64,000 nt of DNA, from contig JACATO010002731.1 of the NCBI GenBank assembly GCA_018389105.1, positions 434,001-498,000 on the forward strand. The letters are read 5' to 3'. The DNA comes from Nautilus pompilius (Eukaryota; Mollusca; Cephalopoda; Nautilida; Nautilidae). A model generated the notes under the pieces. It searched no databases. It worked only from the letters and a program-made list of their open reading frames with translations, and was not told the origin of the DNA. Both the position numbers and the translations under genes were made by a program. Of the stretch, positions 14,001-29,000 are shown one piece after another. Each line of letters begins with the position of its first letter. Within the stretch, counting starts at the first letter, position 1.

Positions 14001-17000
14001 GATTAGCCCTTGGTATGGGTTTTCTCCTTCCTCCAAACAAACAGATTTTTAGTAACTTGTTCTTGTACGGTTTTCAATGAGATGCAATAGTTTGATATCT
14101 CAGTTTCTTTCTCCAGTCATAAATTCCATGTATACAAATTCTTCATGTAAGGTATCCAACACTAAAAGTCACAATAAATGGTTGTGTAATATGAAAAAGA
14201 AACCTTACTAACAGATTGTGAATCTGAGACCAGCATGCATATCAGCTAGAAATGGTCCACACCAAGATTTGCATGCTAAGGGCAATCCTTCTCTTCAAGA
14301 TTAACCACAATGATAGAAACAGGGAATGAATGTTAAAATTTGTTTGCTACCTAGTTATATTACTAATAATAGGACAGCAGAAAAAGAACAAATAAATCTT
14401 CTAATTTCTAAAAAATATAATAACTAAAAACTGTTCTTTCTCACTCAGTGAATAATCAAAACTAATCTCCAGAGCAGTCACTATAAATCAGAAGAAACAC
14501 AGCCAACCAAAAAAAAACTGTTATGAGATGTTCATAAAGAAATGGAATCAAGAGAAGTGTTCATGCTGTGTAGACTCAGTTAAGATTAGTTACAGCATTT
14601 AGTGAAAATTAATTATTATCACTAACAGTGTTTTATAATATACTTTGGAAAAAACAAAATCACATGTTTATTTTCATAAATGGAAACTATATAGTATACA
14701 GAAAAAAGAGCAAATTAGATAGAAAAACAACACAAATATGATGAATACTTTAATCTTTCAGGTCAGTCATATTTCGTGGTCAATAATGAGGCCTCACAAG
14801 AAATCTGCACCAAAGAAACCTTGTATTCACAGTGCACCCTCAGAATACCAACCACCATGCATTCCTCACTATCCAGTGATCATTTCCATTTCAACTCATA
14901 GTAAATTTGATTATTATTAGATATACGATGCACGTAGCTTCTTACCTTTGAAAGAAATATCCCTTCATCAGTCCTGTCTATGGGATTGTCTGAGAAACCT
15001 CGAGCACCACCTTTTATACTCATTCCGAGCTTCTCACCAAAATGTTTATAAATGAAAAGTTCCTATAATGTAATAAGAAAATAAAACTCCAAGTATTCAA
15101 CACAAAAATTATTAAATCAAAACTACAGACAGCTTTCAGACCTTAAAAAAAAAAGAAAAAAGCCATATTTTTTAATTTGGATTACACAAGTCTTCTGGAA
15201 GTGGTTAAAATAGCAACAAATTGTAATATAGTTTGACAAATTTTCTAAGAATGTCTATTATGTAATTTTGACTAAAATTCCTTCAAAAATGTCAATTAAA
15301 TCTCAAAGAATATATGACAGCAGTCAATAATTTAACATGGAAATATGGAAAACAAAGTTTGTGCTAAGGATCCATTTCTATGATGTATGATTTCTTTGGA
15401 AAACAATAGCAAGAAAAATAATTTTTTAAAAAATCAACTTAGTAATGATTACAATGGTAAAAAGCCTCTAAAACTAACACTTTCACCTTCACTCAAGAAA
15501 GCAGGTGTACAATATGCTAAATAAATAACTTGCTCACCTTTAAGCCCTTAGGTGGAGGATCATGTTGAACCTTCAGGTCAATTTGATATGTAGGTGCTAT
15601 CAGTGCCATGACAGCATCTTGGTGAGTTGACTTGGTGATGTCTTTACCATTGACCTAAATATAAATAAAGAACATCGTCATTTGTCTAAACAAACAAAAA
15701 TGATTTGTAGACTCGTGTGCATCCAAGTTTGTTTTTTTGGAGAGCTTCAAATTTTCTTACTCTCCAACAAAATTTAAACTATAAACTTGAAGGGCCTTCA
15801 GTGTCTTTCCTGGATTTTACTAGACTGGAAACACATAGAAAATTGGAATAAAAACATTCATGGTTGGCTAATATAAATGAACTGATAGCTGTACTCATCC
15901 ATTTATGATAAATTCTTGACCAGATAAAAAATTGATTCTTTGCCTAAAAGATGCTTGCTTAACTTATAGCAGCTAGTCCATTTTATTTGTTAACTGTGCA
16001 TGTACAACAAACTCTCTTTTCATAAAAAGACAAAAAAGAATATGTCATCCTAAAATTGTAGTCTGGCACTTTCTTCCTATACATTTTTTAAAACTATTTT
16101 AATGACTTTTACTTGAGTGTACAACATTTTTCTTATGCTATTAATCAACACCCTGCTTTACAGAGTATCTTTAATTCTTTCACTAAATACAGAATGTTTC
16201 ATAGTTAAATGAATAAACTTAAATACTTATATTTCATTAACATAAAACACAGAAAGTTGGTATTACATTATTTTAATCCACATTTACTCTGTCTGCATCA
16301 TGATATAAAATAAAAAACACTTGAGGCATAAGACATTTAAGCAAGTTGTCCACTGATTTTGCCCAAGCACCCCTACAGGTAACCACAAAAACAAGACCTT
16401 TTTTTTGCACAGTTTAGGAATGATTCCATGAATGACCTCTGTTATTTCGATGTGAGCTCAGTAAAGTTTTGTTTCTCAACATAAATCCTATATTTCATGA
16501 TGCCCCACAAAAATTCTGGAGATGCTAAATCACAAAATCTCAAAGACTACTTAACAAAACCATGTATGCTGAACCTTCAGTCAAAAAACTTTTCATCTAG
16601 CATTGTTCAACTTTACATTGATAATAGGGAAAGTAACCCATTTTGCAAAAACATAAATTGTCTATATGCTAAATTACAGGATACATGGTGTCTGGCAATA
16701 TTTGTAGATGTGACTTACTCATGACCTGGTCCTAAAATTGGGTCAACAATATTGCAACTTCAGATTCCTGCCCAAACAATGATAGCAAGGTAGTTCAGCA
16801 AAGTCTCTTGTACAACATAAGGATTATCATAATTCCATATGATGCAATTAGGTCTGTTGATGTGTCCATTTAAATTTGAGACCATGCATCAATATTAGTT
16901 GAATGAAACAACTTCAACTTAAGATAATGTTAAATGCAAAAGACAAATGATGGAGTCAATGTCAATTTATGATAATGACCACCTGGTCAACTTGCCAGGA

Positions 17001-20000
17001 CCACAGTGAAAACAACTGATGCAGTTTCCTTAGAATAAACAGATCTTTTCCTATCAAAACAAGAGAAATCAACTACACTTCCAGTCTCTCTAAAATACAT
17101 ATATACAGTATACTCAGACATGGTTTTTTTTCTCTACAAGAGACTCCCTATGAAATTCTCCATGCCACTGTCTTTGAATTTATGCTGTTTTCCAACAATG
17201 AATAACTTTGAACAGATCACACTTATTCCTCCAGCACTAGATGTTTCGCTATTTTACTATTTTTCTACAGTCACTACAATAATGTTTTGTAGAAGTAAAT
17301 TTTTAAAAAAACATACAGGAATTTTATTTTCAGGTTGCTTTATTATTGATATCTTTTTCTAATAAGTCATTATTTCAGAGTAATTATTAGCTTTATCCAT
17401 AATGCTGCAGAAAAAGATTTTGCTGTAGTCCTCTTTAAAAAACAAAAACAAAAACAATAACAAGTAAATAGTAATGACAGAGATCATTAGGTACATTAAG
17501 TCTATAGATTATTTTTGCTCACAGAATAGTAGATAGCAAGTGAGAGGGCACAAGTTCTGTGGAAGAGAGGGATAAACTTTAGGCAAGGTAGATTCTTCTT
17601 CTTCTTCTTTGATCACTCATTTAATAAGAATGGGATATGCTGCACTGTCGTTATGCACACTCTGGCCCAGTGCATCCATCTTCAGCAGTAGTTTATTCTT
17701 CTGACTTTTCCTCATCATAGGAGACTCACCTCTGTCATGGCTATAGAGCAGAGGTCTCCAAACTTTTCAGACCGCGGGCCGGATGGCATGTCTGACACAC
17801 CTGTGCGGGCCGGATTGGATAATTACAAAGGAAAAATGTCAATCAAACTTATGAATGATTAATAATCTCAAACCAAAGAAAGGGTTCTGCCAGAATCAGC
17901 AAATACTCAACTGCAGATAGGAAAAGAAGGCCATTTTTGTTCAATTGTATTTTCTTTAAGATTACAAATTTAATCAAAGTAAGTAAGAATATTGAGACAC
18001 ACTAACATAAATGAACACAAAGATCAGAACAAGTTTAATGGGAATGATGGAACTGAGCCTCTGATTTCAAAATGTCACCGTACTTACGTTTTAGGCTTGA
18101 TGAGCCAATTATTAGGATGGACGCCAAGTGTTCATCGGATAAATTCGATCGATATTTCGATTTGATATACTTCAACTTTGAGAAGGTTTGTTCGCAGAGA
18201 TAGGTAGTGCCAAAGATCGACAGCAATCCCATGGCGAATCGCCTCAAATTCGGAAAATGTGCAGGATGCAATGATTTATAAAACTTGATAAGATCTCCCT
18301 CCTTATACTTTCTTTGGAGCATTGCATCTGACTGAAGATCAATTATTTCTAACTGAAGCTGGTTTGGGAGAGTTTCAACATTGCAATCGAACGGGTTTTG
18401 AAACAACTTAATTTCCTCTGTTTTCTGATCAAGATCAGAAAATCGTTGCAGAAATTATGCTAATAAGTTTGTAATGACTTCTATAGCAAAACCAAAAGGA
18501 AATTCCACCACTCCTTCGTTCCGCAACTTGTCAGAGCAGGGAAAATGAGCCAAGTTCTTAACAAGAAGCTGTCCTTCAAAGAGTTTCAATTATTTTCGGA
18601 AAGCCTGGACGTGCGTTAAGAGATCACAAATTAGATTTGTTGCACCTTGCAATTTAAGATTCACACTGACTTTGGACGCAAACTGTATTAAATATTTAAG
18701 TAGATAACATTCAGAGAAATCAGCAAGACTTCTATATCGTACTACATGCAATAGCACAGCCGAAACTAATTCAAACATAATAAGTAATTGGTGCAAAGAC
18801 AAAATAGAGTCACTTACAGAATTAAACAAAAGTTGCTTTCTTTCGCCGGTTAGTTTCCAGATGTTGTGAGTGTTTCAACGGGCTGATAACTATTGACTGA
18901 GCTGCAGATGCAGTTTATAAACTAGCCACTGAATAATGACCATGTTAACTGCATCAAAGTGGTTAAGTTTACATCGGTGCGTGAAACGGTTATCGATTCT
19001 CAACAAAGCATGTCTAGACTAGAAGGACCTAAAGGTAAGACGAATGCATGCAGATCTGCACACATGTGTCTAGCCATCTATGTCTATAAACCCTTTTGAG
19101 CAAATAAAAATTAGACGTTTGTGTTTTTTAACAGCCTGACCGCGTGGTTGGGGGAAAGTCGCTGCGGGCCGTAGTTTAGAGACCTCTGCTAAAGAGCATC
19201 CCCCACCCTCGGTTCCTCTGTCTGAGTGCCTACACAGGCCACTCCCCAGCAGCAACTGGAGCAATGCCAGTAAAGTACCTTGCTCAAGGGTCACAACAAT
19301 GTGCCAGTAGCAGGAATTGAACCCAGGACCCTTAGGTCCTGCAGCCAACACACTCACCACTGAGCCACATTGCCTGGCTAGGCAAGGTAGCAATATCCAA
19401 TTTGTGAATAAGATTTCTTTAAAAAAAAAGAGGGAAATTCTTTGGCTTTGGTCAACCAACTTATCCTACTTTCTCTCTGCACTTACATTAAAATTCTTTC
19501 CTATTTTATAGATTTCCCAATGACCAGAAAATCATTATTAAAAAAACACAAAGTGATAAACTGTACATGTTATCCCTATTAGCAAGAATTAAATCACAAC
19601 AACCAGGTTGCATGTACATGGGTAGATAATACTGAAGCAGAATCGCTACCCTCTTCTACCCATCTGGCAATAACAAAAAAGTCAGAGATACTTACCAATA
19701 ATATTCTATCTCCAATACGAAGACCAGTTTGTGCTGCAGCGCCATCTTTTACTATCTAAAGAAAATAAGAATAATAATGTAGATAGTTCTCTAGTAAAGA
19801 GACTGGCTAGTAGCAAAAATATAAAAGATGCACATGTAGTTTTGCTATCTAAAGTAAATGAATAAATAGAAATAATGATAATAATAGTCAGATAAGTTTT
19901 ATAATGGCAGAAGATTTCTGCTGTAGTCCCATTGGATGATCAAATGAAAACTGACTGAAAAGAAGAGCTGTAATTGTACTCATTCAGGTTTATTTTAATG

Positions 20001-23000
20001 TCCCTAATAAATAGTGGCAACTGACAATTAGGTACTAAGTCCAGAGAACACAGACTGTGAAGTAAGAATAGATCTGTGAATAAGGCATCATAAATCTTTT
20101 AAAAAAGAGAAAAAATTGAGATTTTTAGTCAGCTGACAAAGCAACCTAGTTTCAAATTTATTCACTAAAATAATCTATCTCCACCTCAAGTTTGTGAGTC
20201 TGAAATTCTGATTTATAATTCAACTTTCACCATTATTAATCAAAATAACAACTTCCAATCTTGTAACATATTGAGTAATCAAGGTGTTAGGACACTTAAA
20301 GTGGGCTCCATACTTTTAAGGGTTTTTGTTTCTCTCCCCAATTTCATGATATAGTAATAGCAAAAATTGAGCAAATAAGTCTTTTTAAGAAATCAATCAA
20401 AAGCTGACCTCACTATGTATTAGGGATTCATTCAAATTATCTACCTCCAAAGATTTCAGAAAATAAAAGCACTAGTGCTGCAATGCTGGCACCAAAACTC
20501 ATCCACACCTACAGTAGTCAGTCAATAACTAGAAACAATGCTACATTTAAAAAATGTGCTTTGCTTGGTTTTCCTTAGTCATAGAAATCATTTAGCAGAT
20601 TCATCAACTTTTAAGGATGAAAGTGGAAATAAACTCATTAGAAAGAAAAAAAGTAAATGGTCTTTATTATCTGTACCTTAGAAACAAAAACACCTGGTTC
20701 ATCCATGCCAAAAGGGATACTCGAGTGGTCAATGCCTCCAACTATACTTAACCCTAGTGGTCCACCTGCCTTGATTACTTGGATATTCTGTGAACAAAAA
20801 ATACATATATTTCTTAAATCACATCTAAATAATTTTATTTTTTAATTTGAATATATAGTGGCCAAAATTATTGCATCACCAAAAATGATTCTGATTTCTT
20901 TAGAGAGTAGCTATACCATGACTAATGCAATTTTTTGGCATTTTTCAAAAAATTCCAACCTATCATTTGTGTATTTCTTTTGCTAAAGTTTTCTACTTAC
21001 TGAAGTTTATCACGTTATTGCTCTGTAATTGCAGCTCACATTAAGAATGATTGGTACAGAAAACCTATCATCAAAACAATTAGCTTTAATATGTAAAAAA
21101 TATTTAACATTGCAACACAATTATTGTTATATGCAATAGTCCATTTTGAACATCACACCATATATACTTTGAAGACAAAAAAGTAGAATAAGTAAAAAAG
21201 TGAATTCACAAAACTTTGTAAATTAAATTAAATTGATTTGATATAAAAACATGCATGCTTCATTTTCTAATATATTGGTCCAACTGTAGAAAATAATATT
21301 GTTTTTTTTTCATACGCAGGTAAGGTGAAAAAGTAAAACATTCAAATTGTTTCTGAAATGTCAGCTTTTTAGTTTTTCACCTTTCCTTTCACCCAAGCCA
21401 ACAGAAAAATGGTCTGGCCAGTGAATCTATTCAAACCCAAAATCAAATCACCAGCACAAAAAATGTATTTTGATGGATTTCAGTCAAAGAAATATTGTAA
21501 TTTATGGAAGCTTATTGTAATACTAGTAAATATATCCTATTAATCTAAATAAAAAGGAAATGGTTTGAAAAAAGACTACTCCCAGAAATACAGACAAACA
21601 AGTAAAGTACATATCCCTCTGAATCAATCTTATTCTCATAGGAATGCAGAATTAAAATTATCAGAACACTGTTACTTTAATGTTCATATATTAACTAAAA
21701 TTTAATGCCAAAAGTTTTTTTTTCTTGTCTTTTAGTAAATTAAAGCTACAGTCAAACCTGTAATGTTCACCCAAGAAATGCAGCAAGTGGAGCCTTTATA
21801 GACAAACTGTTAAATAGTGACGACCATTTTGTTTTCTTCATCACTAATGTACTTTAAGGTGTAAATGCACAATGTAGATATATTATACACTTAATAACAC
21901 ATTTAATTTGATTACTTTTGAAAAAAAAAAGGTTGCACAGTTATACTTTCTAAAGTGTACAGCAATAAATTTAGTCTCCTGATGATGATAAGTGAACTCA
22001 AACCATGCTGCTCGTGTATTTTTATCACCCCAATCTTTTTCTTAAGAGATGTTAAACAAGCTTGCTGGGATTCACATTTGTAGTCATGATGCTTACACAG
22101 TGTAAAAGAAAGCAGCAAACATGAGTGCTCACTTCAACAAAAATCAACAAGCAAGTGACCAGGAATATTGTATGTAATGTATGTGATATTGAAGAAGATT
22201 GCTAAATAATAATCCAACAAGTTCCAATCAGAATTTTGTATATTTATAATTTATTCATTGATATAGCAAACCAAAAATATGAAAAATATTTCTAAAGTCA
22301 AAATAGATTTTAGCTGATGCAATTACAAAAAAAATTAAAGCAAACAGGCTGGTTTTTGCATTACATCATACATCAGTAATTTAATTGGCTAACTAATTAA
22401 AAGAATGATTTGTGTGAACTTTGTGTCTGTGCAACATTCAATCCTGAATTATTTACAAGAATCTTTTGTATTCGGTTGACAGAATTTTTAAAAAGATTTT
22501 AATAGAAAAATTGCATGTTTTTGACTGTCCAAAATGCCATTTTAGCAAATGATTTTTCTTTTTAGATAAAACAAAGCAATAATGTAAACTAGCAAAAACT
22601 ACTAGAAAAGCAATTTGCGGCTCCTAGCCATGTTAGACAGGTGGCTGCTTTGTAAAGGGTGTTCTATGTGAGTTTTACATTTTTGATGCAGGGAAACTAT
22701 TTGGCTGCTATGAGCAAGTGACCTTACTGTAGCATTAGCTGTAAGTCAGATTTGACTGTATTAGGAAGATAACAATGAAACAATTTTTGTCTCTCATTTT
22801 ATTCAGAGGTATTTCTAGCTAATACTCTCTCTCTCTCACCCTTTTGTAGATTTGTCAAAAAATAAGAAACTAACTCATTTTATAAAATAAGGAAAATAAG
22901 AGATTGTTTAAATAATCACTGTCAATCACATGCACTGAATACTAGATACTGTCATTTTTAAATACTGTAATCATTATAAAATGGCTTCTTAGAGATTCTC

Positions 23001-26000
23001 TGAATATTGGAATACTCTCATCTTTTAAAAATGGTTTCAAGAAAACTCAATGAACATTGGAATACTGTAATCTTTTTAGAATAACTTCTGGAAAATTCTC
23101 TGAACACTGAAATACTGTCATTTAAGAATGGTTTCTGGCTGATTATCTTAGCATTGGAATATTATAACTTTTTTTTTTTGTTACATATCACAAAATGTAC
23201 AGTAGATTAATATACTGAAATTACTGCAGACATTCTGTTCTAAGAAAATGTTTCAATTAATATATTTTAGGTAACTGTTAAAAAGTTTGGGTACACCATA
23301 ATAATTTTAAGTTTTAGTGAATATACAATTTATTAACTAGCAAAAATATAATTCAAACAGTTAAAATGCACCTTTAATAATGCACTTCATAAGTTTAATA
23401 ATTAAATATGTATTTAATTATAAACAAGACCAGAGATGGGAAAACTAAAGCCCCCATTTCAAAAGCATTTCATAGCAGCATTTTGAATGGCCTACCTACT
23501 GCTCTATGCTGACATGTCATTATGGTCCTTTTTTAGGGATAGAAAAGATCCTACTGGCATCTTTCACTGGCCATCAAATAATTTTGAGGAAAACTCATGG
23601 ATATTGAATGATCATGTGCATGACAACATTCTAGCAGGTGTGATGACTCATGCAGATTGACAACCAAAAGCCAGACATTACATAGTTAGGTAATGGACTG
23701 AGATGATAATTCATCTGAACCAAAAAATGAAAAGGCCAAGCTATGCAGCTTTCTATAGTGATTAATGTCTGATGATGACTGACAGCAAGACAACTCACAA
23801 GTCAATAACCCTCTGTTACCATCAGAGATTCAGAGTGACTGGTCAATGCAGTGTCAGAGACCAAAAATCCAGAGGTATATAAAGGCCATATGAGTGGCCA
23901 ACACCATCTGCTCAATGTTTATTTATGAAAGTTGTGTTTCGGTTCTTCATTCCATGGTGGTTATTTATATTTGTGACCCTAGTAAAAAATGAGAGCCCCT
24001 CTCCACAAAATAAAGAAGTGGACAGTGAAAACAAAATGTTCAGGAGGACTGAGCAACAGAGTTTTCTTCACAGGAATAGGTACAAAATCTGGTGCAAGAT
24101 TTTCCACAAAAGTAAGGTAGTTTTAAAAGAGTACAATATGAATTGTAACCTGATTAAAATCCTGTAATTTTAATCTGCAATTACTACCTGACAGATTTTT
24201 AGAAGTCTCTGAATTAATTTTATGAGATAATATTTTGACGCTGAAATACCTGTAAGAACTGTCATAACTGTTGAGCTAACGATGGTTGTTTATCTTTGAC
24301 TCTTCTATCTAAATTTATACCATATGGTTTCAATAGGATTTAAGTCTAGTGATTGTGGTGGCCATTCCATGATAATGAGAACCCCATCCTGTTGTTTCTT
24401 TGCATAAATAGTTCTGACAGAGCACAGATGTGTGTGTTAAATCATTGTCTTGGCGTAAAATAAATTGACCAACAAAATGTAAACCCAATAATAGCATGCC
24501 TCCGGAGTATATTGTAATAGCCTTGCTTATTTAAGGTATTCTCAATTTTATAAAAATCACAGATTGTGTCAGCAGCAAAACAACCCTAATCCACTGTTTC
24601 CTCTTCCATACTTAGCAGTAGGCACAATTTCATCTTTCACCATGTGTGCACCCACTGCGATGGACATAAACTATATAATTTTATCTAAATTTGGAATTTG
24701 TCAGTCTATAGCACCTGTTTGTATTCAACAACTATCAAATTTTTGTTTAGCTCGAGCAGTCCTTTTTTGCCTTTATAGAAGTTTGTGTTGCTTTTCTTCC
24801 AATTAATCCAGTGATTTTCAACCTTCGCCTAACAGTGAGATATGGAATTATTTCATGTTGTATTAAAGGCAGCAGTTATCTGGGAGCTGGACAAATGTTT
24901 CTTGTAGAGGCTTGTGACTTTAGTGTGATCTCTTTTATTAGTGGTTTTTGCATATAAGCAATTCCAATCAATGAAACCTTTAGTTTTTCTTGTAATTTCT
25001 CACCAAGTATCCTTTAATTCATCAATATAACAATAGCTCTTTGCTATTTAATTGATAGTTGTTTGGTCTTTGCCATTAATCCTTTTTCATCAGCAATTAA
25101 TTTCATACTTGTATTACCTTCACTTATTTTTGTAAAGCACACCTTGGTTAAAGGCAATCATGAATTCTAACCATAGATACAGAAATTTCTAGATAAAATA
25201 CTTTATTTATACTGGACACTAACTATAACAGGTTTTCCAGTTGATTATATGATCCACATATTAAATTTGATTAACCATTAGTGTGAATTTAGTGTTGGTA
25301 AAATCATTTTAATCCTAGTTTTAAGACCTCATATAACAAGTAAAAATTACTGTAGTACATCAAAACTTTTCCATTTATTCAGTAGCAAAATAACTTGGGA
25401 AATCCATCAAAACTTTTGAGTTAGTGTAAATTTTAGCAGAAGTTCATAACATCACAGAAGCTTGCAGTTTTTTATAATAAAAACAACTCAAGGATATAAA
25501 CAAAAGTATATATAATGCAATATCAAAAGTATAAAGCTATAAGAAAATATCTGAAAATTTTTTAACATTTACAACAAAAAAGCAAAGAAACTTAAGACAT
25601 TTATTCCAACTTAAACTAGCTCATTTACATAAACTAAAAATAATCTCTTTTAGGCAAATGACCAAAAGTTTTCTCTTATCACAATTTTTCACTGGTCTAT
25701 CAATGGTTTTTACTGTACTAGCCAGATGAGAAGCAAAATTAACTGAAAACTTTTTTGTTTGTTTGGTTTTGCCATTAGGCATCTATTATAAGTTTCACCA
25801 TTAAACTGTTAGTCTTCATTTGGTAGTTTTATATATTTATTATTTAAAAAAATGTTATTTAATATGACGATCTAGAGTAGCTAGGATCATACTTTTTTGT
25901 TTACATTCACACTATTGCTGGAACTACACTAAGACAGAGCTAATGCTACAATTTCAAGTATAGAAAATTTACTGAATGGCATTAAATAAAAAAAAAAGAT

Positions 26001-29000
26001 TGCTTCAAATCCCAGCAAATGGTTTCAGCTTAATGAATTTATGCCTGGTCTTTCTATGAATTCATGTTAACACCACTAAGTATGTAAACTAGAGTTCTTA
26101 AAAATAAATACACACTTCACAATTTTTGAGAGGACTTAAGAATTCAAACAAATGAGAAAAAACATTATTTTGCAAGTACTGAAAACACAAAATTACCATA
26201 TACATACAGTTTTGTCCATATACTTAATATCAAATGTTGAATCTTTAAGTGACTTGAGAAATGAATTTAAATTCCAAACTAAAGGAACACTGAACTAAAT
26301 GGCAACAAGGAAATTCATGCAGAAATCTTTATGAAAAATATATTTAATCAGGAAAAGTTTGAAGCATTTAATTTGTGTCAGTTTATCTAAAGAGAAATAA
26401 TGTATTAGAAATTTATTTCATTTTTAGTGAGACTTAAGATGCAATTTCTTTTTTAATTGTGAATTTTGCAATTAATTGCATCAAGTAAAGAAAGTATTCT
26501 GTTGACTTAATTTTGATTAATACACAATACACTTGGACCAAAAACAGACAAAATAAAAGTATTAACAACAAAAATTTTTAAAGTTAGTAATATGAACATT
26601 TTTCTAGAACATTATAAACTAAAAGCAAGCGAGTGACTAATTAGCAGTGCATGCCCAAAACTAAAACAAATCAGCATATTAGCAGAGAAACATTCAGAGA
26701 AAACTAAAGCAATCAGGGAAATTTAATTGAATGGAAATGCTTTAAAACCTGAATGGAAAGTGGAATGAGCTATTTGATTTTAAATATTTTGCAAATTATC
26801 ATCCACATTGTTTCATCTTCCTCTGTTTCTTTTGTTTTTTTTATATCACAATGTTTACACAGATAACTTCAATTGCAATTTTCAGCATCAAACATCTTAT
26901 ACACGAGGGCATAATTGTGGACTCCCAGTTAGATATCCCTTTATCAAAACCAAAACAATAAAGATAAGTTTTTTTTTTTTAAAATAGTTTGTATGCAAAA
27001 GAAACTTTGCACAGTTACATTTATATATGTAAGAAAATGACTTACAAGATCCAGATGTGAAAAAGAGAGTTTATTTTCAAACATTTTTCAAAATACTTTT
27101 TTCATCAAAATCTCTTCCTTTATTCTTGGTGAATTTTTTTATTGCTGACTCCACAGTTTACTACTTTTGTATGTGCATGTATGAAGAGATATGGATATAT
27201 AATTCTGAGAGTATGCAATGACATAGTCAAAATGCACAAAGCATGTCATTTGTCAAAACCAAGATGATAAATATTCATTTTTAAAAAAGTTTTGTACAAA
27301 ATGATAATGCATCATCTTTAACACATTTCTTACTGCTGCTCTTTAACAAAAGTATGTCCAATAGCTAAAGATTATAAAACTCTCAGAATGAAAAGCAGCT
27401 ACATGCAAAATACTTCATAATATTAATTCTTCGGTCTATAAAAAAATTTGACACAGCACATTTACTTATAACAAAACTAATCCAACCCTATGAATAGACA
27501 TTTTAAAGTCTTTATATATGAGAAACTTTTAATAAAACATATAATAATTTTTGTACTTATATGACTTAAATGCTTTTTTTTTATATAAATGCTATATATG
27601 TCATCATATACATTTCTAAAAAAATTCTTCTGACATTGTTGTAGCTGGTGTGAACATGCTGCTGATAGCACCAAAGAGCCGAAAGATCCAGAAGTTATCC
27701 CCAATATGTGAACACCCAAAACCCACCACAATCATATAGATTTATCTAATACAATCTATTACTATTATGGAAGATCCCATACATGCATATAAGGGTTAAT
27801 AATATGTCATTTAAAATCAAAGATAAACATCATGAAGTTCACCAGCTACTAATAAATGCCTCCTGCCAATATCTATATGGAGACTGCACTTTCTTTTGAA
27901 ACTTTATACTGAGCTGTTTCTGGAATTAAAATGTTATAAGAAAACCCTTCAAAACTCAGATTTATTTTATTAAAAATAGAATAAATACTTTTCTGCTGTT
28001 TGAAACAACAATAATAATATATTTTAAATAGTTCAATAAAATACCTGCATTCATTTTTACACTAATATAAAATTGATATATTAACTAACTTTCAAAACAA
28101 AAGAAGAAATATCAAGTTTAAAAGAATTGTTATTCATGTATTTTCAGAAATGCCAATGTAGAATAATTTAGATCCTTAATGGAATTTTTACTTAGTGCTC
28201 ATGTATTTTTTATTCTTAATGCATTCAATAAATTTCTAGAGAAAATACTGATGTGTATGGTGTAAAGCAACAATATATTTTTCATTTTTATAGCATATCA
28301 GAACCAAGAGGAAAGCCCATTTTGTTCTTTTTAAGATGTTTAATGTTTTCTTCTTTTTTTCAGTCAACTTACATATTGGCTATTGAGGTTTTAGGATGAC
28401 AGTGACCTAGAGGGAAAAAGTATGGGTTATCAACTATGATGACAAGCAAGTTACCTAGGTATGGTTAACTCTAGAATGATGGTCAATGTAAGCCAGTTAG
28501 CCATGGAACCTCTATCACATACCCAGAAAACCCTACTAAAACTCTTCATTTATAGATGTTGGAGGAAGAAACTCTTACACTCAGCTATACCAAACCAAGC
28601 CAGTCCAATAAGCTATAACGAGCTGTCCTATTTAATGTTAAAAACAGCATAAACATTATGATACATACAGCTATGTAATTCAGTGTAGGATGAACTGTAT
28701 TGAAGATTTAATCAGTAGCATTTAGAGGACCTATGACTTCCTAATAGAGTATTTATCAATTTTTTATATTGAATCATCTAACAGATTGACATACAGCCCA
28801 TTGATTCTCAACTCACTTTATTAAAAAAACCTGTGCGCACACACATTGGTTGTACTTATTGTAGCTATCAGAATATATGAATTAGCAAGATTTCTTATTC
28901 TGAGATATTCTCAACAGCAAATGTTAAAAATATGTTGTTTTTAAAAATACAGTATTAGTAATAAGGAAATGAGTCACGAATTCCAAGAATAAAAGTATTG

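Larger units (their letters stand above)
17580..19390 (-). mobile_element. tRNA-derived SINE interrupted by a hAT element
   Basis: On the minus strand the head (19379 down) reads gcaatgtggctcagtggtga (box A) and, further on, gggttcaattcc (box B), correctly spaced for a Pol III tRNA promoter. A ccttgagcaaggtac stretch follows, of the kind shared by several animal SINE bodies. The body resumes on the far side of the hAT insertion (17748-17592) and ends in a (GAA)n tail. The 12-bp target duplication taggcaaggtag occurs at 17580-17591 and 19379-19390. Without the hAT the SINE is about 340 bp. Confidence 0.82.
15655..19695 (-). other. scrib intron (4,041 bp)
   Basis: Mostly transposon-derived: the Tc1/mariner relic at 16190-17350 and the SINE split by a hAT element at 17580-19390. 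Confidence 0.8.

Noticed and set aside
18590..18829. A 79-residue frame that looks like a novel protein start fused to transposase sequence.
   Set aside because: The fusion is the internal deletion junction of the hAT element; the N-terminal part is untranslated leader in the longer copy.
23870..23960. A TATA-box-like ggtatataaaggcc followed by a short plus-strand open frame (23925-24167).
   Set aside because: The 80-residue product has no recognisable feature, and the motif is expected by chance in such AT-rich sequence. It lies beside a Tc1 relic and may be transposon-derived.
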